A stretch of 64,000 bases of DNA, taken from assembly GCA_907163375.1 (NCBI GenBank), contig CAJQUW010014290.1, forward strand, positions 186,001 to 250,000. The letters are read 5' to 3'. The translations under genes and the position numbers were made by a program. The notes below the pieces were generated by a model. That model had not been told where the DNA came from, did no database searches, and saw only the letters and a program-made list of their open reading frames with translations. How positions within the stretch are numbered: the stretch's first letter is position 1; each line of letters begins with the position of its first letter. Source of the DNA: Prostheceraeus crozeri. Lineage: Eukaryota > Platyhelminthes > Polycladida > Euryleptidae. Positions 55,346 through 64,000 of the stretch are shown one piece after another.

Positions 55346-55747
55346 TCAATTCTTATACATTGACAGCTACATGTGAAGGACATTCATCACCCTCATCATT
55401 CTATTCCAATGACATCTGCACGGTGGAGTTCTAAACTGGATAAAAATAAGTGCTTGTATATCATTAATTAGAAAATATTGACTACGCAGTTGTTTTTGTA
55501 AAGGAGTTTTCATTCTTACACCGCCCGGCAATTGCTCAATGTGAGCGCTTGTTATTTCCTTCACGGAATAGGAAATCATGGCTAAATGATGTCTAACTTC
55601 ATTAATGATATCCGTGTCAATGCAACTGTTTAATTCAAGCTATTCCCAACTATCTCGTCAAACAGATATTGCAATTTCTTCCGTATGGAAATATCAATTC
55701 GTTTCTTCCACTTAACTATATTTCCAAAACCGCTTCTCCACTCGCAG
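55346..55747. other. No gene seen
   Basis: Spacer. The minus-strand frame at 55367-55579 is not recognisable. Acceptor-like sequence CCGCTTCTCCACTCGCAG ends at 55747. Confidence 0.4.
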
Positions 55748-55948
55748 CAATTACTTTCTCCTTATATTTGTCCTAAAGATGGGGATCATGAATGGCTTAA
55801 GTCTCTCTCAATGCGCGGCCGAGTCGTCGGTCAGAAGGAATTTGTGAGTGATCGCGGGTTAATCCTTAGAGATGACCTCCCATCAATGGAAGAATTTGTT
55901 CATCGCGAGGCAGAGACTGAAACCCGTTGGTTTGAGGCTCTGCCGTGA
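55748..55948 (+). CDS. Candidate 3'-terminal exon of an unrecognised host gene
   Basis: After the acceptor-like tract ending CTCGCAG, the reading QLLSPYICPKDGDHEWLKSL, SMRGRVVGQKEFVSDRGLIL, RDDLPSMEEFVHREAETETR, WFEALP runs to a stop at 55948. It is followed by about 155 bases and AATAAA (56104-56109). Composition is more GC-rich and the peptide more charged than in surrounding chance frames. I recognise no domain. Overlapping frames downstream are probably untranslated region. It may instead be a decayed repeat. Confidence 0.3.
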   Translation, partial: QLLSPYICPKDGDHEWLKSLSMRGRVVGQKEFVSDRGLILRDDLPSMEEFVHREAETETRWFEALP

Positions 55949-56103
55949 CGAATTGTCCACCGAAGCGAGCAAGTTCGTCTCGACAAAGTTGGAAGGTTTC
56001 TCACAACATTCTCTGCTCCTGTCTATCTACATCTCTTCCTGTCTTTGTATCTATTATAAATCAATCGGCTATCACTTGCATTACCGTCAAACAGCAGAAT
56101 TTC

Positions 56104-56109
56104 AATAAA
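56104..56109 (+). promoter_or_regulatory. Candidate polyadenylation signal
   Basis: AATAAA about 155 bases after the stop of the candidate terminal exon. It supports that call only weakly because the region is AT-rich. Confidence 0.3.
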
Positions 56110-56339
56110 ATGAATGGCAATGAAAGTGGAAATGTGAAACAAGTTTCTCTTTCATGTTGCGAAAATATTCCTACTAAATCAAAAATCGAGTTTTTTTGTA
56201 GATTGAGCCAACCCGATCGATCGCTATCAATCGCTCGAATACTACATTTTCTAATGAATCTAATCAATCATAATTCTCGTTCTGTCTCCAATTGATCATC
56301 CACGAGTAGGTACTCAGAGCCCTCGATCTATTATCACAT

Positions 56340-56610
56340 ACTTTCCTTGCCGCGGAAACATTTAGTCCGACCTTCAGAGCGAGTTTCTGCAGGGAACGAC
56401 GCGGAAAATGAGATTTTCACAAAAAGATGTAGACCCTATGGCTGATACAACAAATCTGTGCGTCTGCCGAGTTCTACCAGGTTCCTCTTTTCTTCGGACA
56501 ATATTAAAGAGAGGCTCATGTAAAACTGACTAAAGTTTTCAGTGAAATTTCCAATGCTTTCTCAGATTGAGGAAAAGTCACTTAGTCTAGAGCTACAAAT
56601 TTTGGCGTGG
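56340..56610 (-). repeat. Dispersed repeat F, copy 3 (with small inverted companion)
   Basis: The reverse complement matches 19385-19690: AGAACTCGGCAGAC, CATAGGGTCTACATC, CCTGCAGAAACTCGCTCTG and GAAGACATTCCACG. A second short piece, CTTGAAGACATTCCATGTC at about 56783-56802, lies in the opposite orientation, so the two form a loose inverted pair. Confidence 0.6.
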
Positions 56611-56859
56611 AATGTCTTCAACTCATTTCTACGATGAGAACGTGTTATTATCAAGCTTCTAATGAGAGAATGTTACTAATGTTTAAAATTAGCCAATATG
56701 TTGTGTCTCTCGATAATAGGAGGCTAGCTAATCTGAATGTGTTTGACTTCACAAAAAGGCACATCAGCAAATGAGCACATAACTTGAAGACATTCCATGT
56801 CAAAAATGATGGCTTTAAGTAATGTGGCGTTTTCCCCTTAATCATATAGAAAACATAGA

Positions 56860-57389
56860 AATCACTTTTTCACCGAAAACTTCAGTGAATTTCAAGAGGA
56901 AGTGAAAACTTGAAGACATGATAAAGTTCTTGAAGTGAAAGTTGCGTTAGAGTATTCATAGCGTTGTTTATTAAAATATTTGGCAAGTGTTTCAGAGTAA
57001 CTCTATGCTTAAACCATTGTAAATATCAATTGTTCTATTTCTAAGTCCTGAAATATGCGTCTGAATGCAACGAATACACTGCATACAACCACAGTGCAAT
57101 AAGAAATTTTAACAGCCATGTAGCGATAAATTCTTCGACAATATTTATTGCACGATGAGGGTGATTTATCGTCCGTCGAGCAATAAACATACCGTAAATT
57201 ATGCTTAAGGCGCATTCTGTCATCAAAGTTCATTCAATTTATTTCAATTCGATCAATGAGATCTCTGAAATTTGGAAGGGTATTCATTAAATACTATTTT
57301 TAGCTCTACTGACATGTCGCCGAAGTTAGTGTGCCTGCACTAGTCAAGAAATGTTGCTTTTTGTAAACGCAGTGCAAAACTGGAACAGA
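56860..57389. other. No gene seen
   Basis: Spacer with short frames only. Confidence 0.4.
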
Positions 57390-57685
57390 CATGAAGTCGC
57401 CACTTCATCCAATATATCAGGAATCATCAACCGGCCTAGTTCACATCTCTCAACATCGACTCAACTCCCTACTGTACTTAATTTTCAGCCATAACCAGGC
57501 AAATTTGGGATTTGCAATTTTTTCAGAATTTTTATTTCAAAAAATTAAGAAAGAAAATTCAAAGGCAAATTTGCTTGGGTGTGGTTTCATCTTTAAACAG
57601 AGAATAGCGTCGATGTAGAGAGATGCAAGCTAGGCCTGTTGATGATTCCTGACTTTGGATGAAATCGCAGCTATTCCAATTTTTC
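57390..57685. repeat. Foldback element
   Basis: ATGAAGTCGCCACTTCATCC, ATCAGGAATCATCAACCGGC and ATCTCTCAACATCGACTC on the left pair imperfectly with their complements at 57590-57670 (GTCGATGTAGAGAGATGC, GCCTGTTGATGATTCCTGA, GGATGAAATCGC). Arms are about 120 bases with a loop of about 50. Confidence 0.7.
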
Positions 57686-60533
57686 AACCGAGGATGGAAC
57701 TCAATATTATATTTTTCTATTTAGTCTACATAAATTCGATTAATTACAGCATTTCCATTATCCATGCTCCAAGGTTGGGATAATGGGACGCCGAAGAGGG
57801 CGAGACGCACCATCTACGGCCAATGAAGTTTTTTGAGTCGGAGGACATCTTTGTATTCTATGCTCAGGCGAACTGGCACCCTGCAATGTGTATGATTAAG
57901 CTATAAGTGGAAATGCTTGATATTTGATCTCTCTTTGACGTTCGTTCGTCACATGACCCGACAAGTCTAATGCTGAGGAACGTGATATGGCAATGGACTT
58001 TGGTTGGTTTTGTGACGGGAATGCCATACGCTAAAGATAGCAATAAGCATTACACACACTTAGAAAACACTAAAAGTACAATATTCCAATGTAATTGCTC
58101 GTTTTCAGTATTCAACAAACATCAGTTTTGAAGAAAATTGATATTACTCGCCACCGTTTACTTCATTTACATTCTTGTTGCATTTGACATTTTGTACATC
58201 AGATTACGCCAGTGTAACTAAAACGCTACGGTTTCAAAAAATTGACATGCCATGTCATGAATGAATATCTGATGAAGTATTGATTGCTATTTTCGTTATT
58301 TTATGAATAATGGGATCACACAAATCACATGGATTGTAAATTACATGTGGACGTTCATCCACTGTGTCTTCCAGTATAGAAGCAGATTTTATGCCCAGTT
58401 TTTGCCTAATTTTGTGATCAAATATAACCACCAAAAGTGCCAATTTTTGATTTGGCGATAGTTTGCCTGAAAATATATGACAAACCATGGCAATCAAAAT
58501 ATTGTATCATATGTCGCCAGCTAGAGAAGACAACAGATTCCGAAAAATGCTGTAACGAAAACGCTACGATGGCGCCATATGGGTTAATCTTGGGTCTAAT
58601 CTTGGGTACCCCGATATGTGATACCGATATTTTTCTATTTCTATTGCATGTAGCCTAATAGTAGAATAAACATATAGGCAGATTTTTTTAACTTTCAAGG
58701 CAAGAGGCTATATGAAGCAAGTTATCTACGAATTGTTGTAGGCCACCAATTTAACAGCGTAAGCGCTGTACAGGTATTGGTTTAATGCATTGCATTTTTT
58801 CATGTATTGTTTGTTTTATCTCACGCAGCATGATATATCAGTGTTACAAAATTCTGTCTAACGCAATATACATTACATCTAGCTTAATGGATTAAATTCA
58901 CAATGAAGCGATAAGTAATCAAAGCATAGTTTAAAAAGCTAACTAAACAAACTGTCAGATAGACATTTACGGTAGGTCTATATCACAGTTGATGATAGCA
59001 CAGTTTTATCATAGAAGGACCAATCGTGCGGTTGAATATACATACATGTAAGCTTGCATGTAGATGACTTGCTATGACATGACGTGGTCATATACTTAGG
59101 CAGAATTTTTCCAAGAAAACCGCAAATGATCATTCATGGTCAATTTCTTTACTTTTGGGTTCTCACTCTAGGGGGGGTTCCCAAGTTTTTCGGTCCGCAC
59201 CCCAAGTTTCTTGGGTACCCCCCCAAGACTACCCAAAACCCAAGAGAAAACCCAAGACCCAACCTCGGCTGTACAGACTTTGCCAAAACACAGAAATCCG
59301 CACAAGAGCCGCAACATTGAATGCGTGTGTACGTGAATCGAAAAATTAAGTATCATTATTGCAATAATATCAGGGTTAAACAAAAGTTTGGATTTCAATT
59401 TTGTGAGTGGATAATTTGCCTTGCTTTCCGAAAGAAGAAATATATTTCAGACGGTGTGGGAAAGTGTCTTAATGGAGGCAGATACTTGCGCATATTTTGC
59501 GCTTTCAGGTGGCAGCAGTGATCGACGTTGTCCATCGAGTAGCAGCTGTGTGTCAAATTTGGAGGTGCTTATCGGTGAAAGCTCTGCAACGCACCTTGTC
59601 ATAGCTATAGTTGATATTGTAGTTAGTCACAAGTACATGCATATTCACATTCACCGCTGCATCTTATTAATTACATAGAAATACGAATTTTCGCTTTGTT
59701 TAAGTTGGTGACTAGAGTGAACGACAGCTGCTCATCCGGGAGTCACTGGCGTTTTCCTTCTAATTCGCGAACGAGGTTCTTATTACTTTTAAATTTGTTG
59801 TGTGCTAGGCAGTTTGTCTTCTTGCTTTATTATGCATTTTATTGTTTTGTGAGAGCAATCTCCATTCCATTGTTAGAGCAATAACTTTTCCGCGGCATGC
59901 ATTTCAAGTTCCAATGTCATGCAAAAGTCCAGCTTGTCAGCTATCTACGGTACATGACTGACAACAGACATGTCATGTCATCAGACAATGGATGACCAAA
60001 CAATTGGTAGCTGACGACCGTGAGCGAATCTTCACAGACGTATTTAACGCGGCATGAACAACGCCCTCTCACGCATTCTGGTCTCTCCAAGCGAAGTTGT
60101 CGGCGAGAGCCGTTGATGGTGTTTCAGCCTATCTTCTATGTGCGAACTATCATCGAACTGCTGCGGACGTGATCACCACGGCTTGTGGTCCTGGAAGAAT
60201 CTGGAGACTCTGTTGGTGCTGTGACTGTCTTATAACTGTGAACGTACCATCTGTCCTTGTAAGGACTGTTTGCACCATTTATTTATTTTCACAATATAAT
60301 TTATCCACATTTTTCATTTACATTTTTCAATCATATGTTTTGGGAATATTAAGAACATAATAACCCGTAACAAATTGCAGATAAAAATTATTATGAAATT
60401 AAATCAGCAGTCATTCTTGCTGATGTTTTTGTTTCTAGCAAACCAGTGCATCTCGTCAGATCAACGCTAACTTGATCTGCTATGAATCGGCTCAACATCT
60501 ATTCAACAAAAATCCTGTTGTTTAGCATTTATT
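57686..60533. other. No recognised gene; one C/G-rich low-complexity patch
   Basis: The only striking part is 59160-59260, where CCCAAG/CTTGGG units and runs of C or G form a compact GC-rich patch with internal hairpins (for example CCCAAGTTTCTTGGG). It gives spurious frames on both strands. The 87-codon frame at 60097-60360 has no recognisable motif. No mobile element was recognised elsewhere. Confidence 0.45.
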
Positions 60534-62195
60534 TCAGCTGACAGATTTATCCATATAAAATCGGACGTTTCGCTTTGCGTAATTTAGTGGGACGTGAATG
60601 ACCAATAGTTTATTGCTGACAGTAATTTTAAATTCTCGGTCAGACACTGATTTAGTTAAGGGAAGAATCAAATTGCAGATAGCCTCATCACGAGAGAAAG
60701 TCAACATAGACTGCAGCCGAATCTTGCTGACCTTATATTCCTCTACAAAGATACTAGTGGCAATCGCAATCTGTTCCTTTTGCCATACAAAGCAGAACTG
60801 GTAAGCATTCGCGGAACACCAAGCCACTTCCGCATCATTTTGCTCACATTGGCTTCGATTATCTCCATTCTGGATAGGGAGATCCCATAAATCGTTTTAG
60901 GCCACATGATCCTTGAGAACACGTCAAATTGTATCATTCACACCTTGAACCGGCCTGGTAGAGATGTTCGGCTGATCTTGCCCAGGTACTTCAATACTGA
61001 CGCTTGCAGTTGTGCACCCTGGTGACGGTCAGATAATGGAAACGTATACCATCTTCCCAAGCTTTTCACTTCTGTCTCTCGAACAGTCGGAATACGCTCG
61101 CCTCCCAGATCAAAAGGCACGCATGTCATCTTGCCTTTCAGCAATGATGATGCCCTACACTGCAAACTGTGCAATACCAAAGCTACTTACGAAAGCGATG
61201 TACAAAACGAGAGTAACAAAATGTACAAAAGAGCTATTGCTCGTGCTCATACACTACGAAAGCGATTGGCTTTCCTATTGGATGACAAAGATAATCCAAT
61301 AGGAAAGCCAATTGCTTTCGTAGTGTATGAGCAGTAACACTAGCGCTTTCGTACATTCTGTTATTCTCGTTTTGTACATCGGTTTCGTACTCAAAATCAG
61401 CCAGCTTTCGCACTCTTCAGTTCAAAGTGTACTCTTCTGTGACTTAAATTTCATCCCACGCCACCCAACAAGTTCACCAAACTGCTCAGAATATCAGAGA
61501 CAAACCTGGAAACAATTTCTATGACCGTCAAATCGTCCATGAAAGCCTTCATATTGTTGCTGTCGCCGCTACTCCTGATAATCATATCTATGACCACCGA
61601 CAAACAGGATGGGAGAAATAGCACACCCCATTGCAATTCCTTTTCCAGCCGATATAAATTAGTCACGCCGTCATATGTGCTGAAACGGAAACGGAATGTA
61701 TCGAAATAAGTGGTGATACATTCGTTTAACTTTTGAGGCACGTGAAAAAATTCAAGGGCGAACTGAAAGATTCTATGTGGCACAGATCCATAGGCGTTGG
61801 CCAAATCCAACCAGACGACATGGATATATTTGCCTCAAGCTTCGCAAATGAAAAAATTCAGCAACTTGGATGGTGAATTTTCTGAGGAGATGAACTCCCA
61901 TTGGTTGACTAGTATAATATCCATGACCTTGTTTGTTTTTGTGAAACGTCCTCATCAGACGACCATCACCTTTTCCACATCGACTAAATTCGTGGTCATA
62001 ATTTTCTAAATATTGGCAGTAGTTCAGAGGGACATTAAAGCGAGTTTTGATTGATTCCCCTCTTTGTGTGGAAATTTCATAAGTGACCCACATTCCTGTT
62101 GTGTCAGAGAAGTCAAAATCGTTGGTGTGAATGTTGACCGACGGCCGCCGAAATAACACAAAACAAAATGAGCTTCTATGTATACAAATTCTCAT
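60534..62195 (-). pseudogene. Non-LTR retrotransposon reverse transcriptase, broken and interrupted by a MITE
   Basis: On the minus strand, readable blocks occur in order. VVWLDLANAYGSVPH lies at about 61815 (palm A, catalytic Asp). WGVLFLPSCLSVVIDMII follows (block B position). KAFMDDLTVI lies near 61545 (FMDD in place of the usual YADD-type box). MKFKSQKS precedes the MITE. After it come LLKGKMTCVPFDLGGERIPT, VKSLGRWYT, then KMMRKWLGVPRMLTSSALYG and VEEYKVSKIRLQSML. Stops and frame changes occur in several places, so the copy is dead. The LDLANAYGSVPH and KWLGVPR...ALYG phrases belong to a widespread animal LINE group that I cannot name with certainty. Confidence 0.85.
61158..61429 (-). mobile_element. 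Palindromic MITE family H, copy 2, inserted in the LINE
   Basis: The 272-base palindrome is homologous to 24967-25230 in the opposite orientation. It is flanked by TA at 61156-61157 and 61430-61431. Taking out the MITE and one TA leaves LINE codons reading QKSRASSLLKGK in frame, which fixes the ends and shows TA target choice. This fits a Tc1/mariner- or pogo-driven MITE. Confidence 0.9.
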
Positions 62196-63147
62196 GTGTC
62201 TGGAGCATCTTGTAAGAACATATTTATTTGCTCCTTCTTATAAACATTGGCAATTTTTCTTTTGTAACCTACCTCGTACGACTTAAGTAGCACTTACAAG
62301 CGAGGATATATTTGCAGTTTTTAACTAGTCATCAGTTGAAAATTGGTATTTAGCATGGAATAAATGGACCACATTGTGCTGCCTGCAAGTTTCTTGGTGT
62401 TTTTAGATAATCAAAGTACACAAAAAATGTCTTCTGATCGACATTCGTTTTGTATATAGCATGAAATCCTTGCAAGTAAAGTCATTTTTTGCACTCTTAA
62501 TAGGTTTAATTTGCTGAATGATATCTTGCTCATTTCTTTTCATGTTGTTGTTCAGATAAAAAGAGTCTTTAAGATAAAATATTCAATGTCTACTGTTTCC
62601 ACAGATGTAGCGAAAGTCTGTGAAATCTGTTGCTATATCTAGCAGCAAATTAGATAGCTTAAAAGGTGAACGAATTTGAATTTGAAATTATATTGCTCTA
62701 TCCATGGACACCCTCTATCTAGCAACTTAAATAGCTATTGACTGCATTCATACAGAAAACTTACATTCACTCATTGAAAAAGTCCTGCACTCGGAAAGAT
62801 ATCGCTATCTCGCCATGATGTCTCTCATCGTACAGAAAATAATGACTTTTCCTATTTTGTGAAAATAATCATTCCTCCCGAAGGTTACTTTTCCAATAAA
62901 AACTCCTATGAAGGACAAATCATGGAAGTGCATAAATAAGTTCTACATGTAATTAGCCAGCCAAGATATCGAAACAATATCTTGGCTTGCTCATTCATAG
63001 ATTTCGCGATGCAATCATCGATTTTATAATGAAAAACAGACATCCATAAATCACAAAAAAAGCTATATTCTTTCGAGAGGAAATAAACGTTTCCTCCCTT
63101 ACCTATCGGTCCATCCGTCGCTACGCTTGGGCTGTACAACATGCATG
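62196..63147. other. No gene seen
   Basis: Spacer between the LINE relic and repeat D copy 2. A short inverted pair (CCAAGATATCGAAACAATATCTTGG) lies at 62962-62986. Confidence 0.45.
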
Positions 63148-63949
63148 TACACTACAAATCGCTGGATGCGAAAATTACATACACACATATACCAAATTCA
63201 CATACAACTTGAAACTAACATTTGATACGAGATTCTCGTATGTTTACATAGATCTGGTATGTTTTTCATACGAAGCCTTTCGTATGTGATTGGCATGTAG
63301 CGATACTAACAATTCTATCTCTGATTGGCTGTTTTACGATGAAATACGAGTTGTTGGTACGCGTATGTTTTATATACGAGACCCGATTCAAATTGGTCCT
63401 CATTCGTATGTGTTTCGTATGAAGAGCTTTAAGTCACATAGCAAAAAATATGTAAATATTACATTCTGCTGTCAAATAACTTTAAGTAATACCAGACGTG
63501 ATTATTTTTTTTGATAGTGAGGTATTTAACTGGATTAGATTTATTGAGAACTTTATGCTGTATGTCGTCGTTGCTACTTGCCTAGTAACATTAACCGGAC
63601 GCTAGTTTAGCTCTATTTACTGAACCAAGTTGATTAACATCAATTCATTCAAACGACATTTTTCGGGAAATCATGTTGACTTATATATCTCAAGCATAAC
63701 TATATTTGCTTTCATGAATTATAATGTGCTATTATTTCGGATTGATAATACACTTAGTTCCAAAATTACATAATGCATAATTGTTTATGGTTGAATACTT
63801 ATTGATTATTTATGAAATGCCTCAGACTTGCATGTATTAAAATTTAATTCAGTATTGCAAGTTTGACTCTGAAATGTCATTATCTCACTACTTACAGAAC
63901 AGTAGTAACATAAGTGTGATCTTTATTGACAAAAGGCCTTAAATCAACA
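63148..63949 (-). repeat. Dispersed repeat D, copy 2, without the mariner
   Basis: Reverse-oriented homologue of 37505-40080. TGTGATTGGCATGTAGC, CGGGTCTCGTATATAAAACA (on the minus strand) and GTTGATTTAAGGCC all align. Around 63441-63470 it runs straight through the place occupied by the mariner in copy 1. The frame at 63290-63514 is not conserved between copies. Confidence 0.85.
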
Positions 63950-64000
63950 TACATTACAAATCATTGATGCTTTCCTTTAATATTGTGCTGGTATGGCTTT

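Noticed and set aside
59084-59398. Proline/glycine-rich frames on both strands
   Set aside because: Produced by a low-complexity CCCAAG/CTTGGG patch; both strands are open only because of the biased composition.
60097-60360. 87-codon cysteine-rich frame, considered as a small secreted peptide gene
   Set aside because: Cysteines are irregular, there is no convincing signal peptide and no similarity I recognise.
1-64000. LTR retroelements or other virus-derived copies
   Set aside because: I looked for integrase, protease, capsid or envelope motifs and paired long terminal repeats and recognised none; all reverse transcriptases seen are Penelope-like or non-LTR.

Overview
This window is AT-rich, gene-poor animal nuclear DNA. 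Several features point to an invertebrate metazoan: Penelope-like elements with GIY-YIG endonucleases, a mariner, Tc1/pogo/hAT relics, several LINE lineages, tRNA-derived SINE-like sequence, a secreted C-type lectin and a CUB-domain exon. No prokaryotic operon, rRNA, CRISPR array or recognisable LTR element is visible. I cannot place the species from sequence alone.

Host genes are few. The clearest is an intronless secreted C-type-lectin plus PAN/apple-like protein on the minus strand (12148-12915) with a polyadenylation signal downstream. A single CUB-domain exon with good splice sites lies at 27987-28210. Two weaker terminal-exon candidates lie at 29295-29535 (hydrophobic, GPI-signal-like tail) and 55748-55948 (followed by AATAAA).

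The rest is mostly layered mobile DNA. At 0.6-6.7 kb there is a foldback element, then a pogo-type non-autonomous element that keeps a zinc-finger tail. Next comes a repeat copy (family A/B/C) invaded by a Tigger-like MITE and by a nearly perfect head-to-head pair of 5'-truncated Penelope-like elements. At 8.3-11.5 kb two copies of a MITE with an internal minisatellite bracket a LINE relic. At 13.7-18.0 kb a 5'-truncated LINE with a perfect 16-bp target duplication precedes the longest copy (B) of the A/B/C family, which carries a recurring GTAACGTTATTACG motif. LINE, Penelope and dispersed-repeat relics occupy 18-27 kb and 31-34 kb. At 37.5-41 kb an apparently intact mariner sits in a repeat whose uninterrupted copy lies inverted at 63.1-63.9 kb, followed by a TTAA-flanked element. 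At 41.5-45.7 kb a hAT element that itself holds a LINE 3' fragment sits inside a Tigger-type element. From 46.4 to 52.8 kb there is an almost continuous block: a Tc1 deletion derivative, a Penelope-like element with reverse transcriptase and GIY-YIG domains plus a hammerhead-like motif upstream, a hAT MITE, a TIR element, copy C, and a palindrome with ribozyme-like arms. At 53.9-62.2 kb there are another Penelope lineage, a SINE, foldbacks and a LINE interrupted by a TA-flanked MITE.

The genes do not form a pathway. The layout is best read as an accessory, transposon-dense region in which order of insertion can be worked out from nesting. The youngest-looking insertions are the mariner, the Penelope inverted pair, the 13.7-kb LINE copy and the MITE at 61.2 kb.
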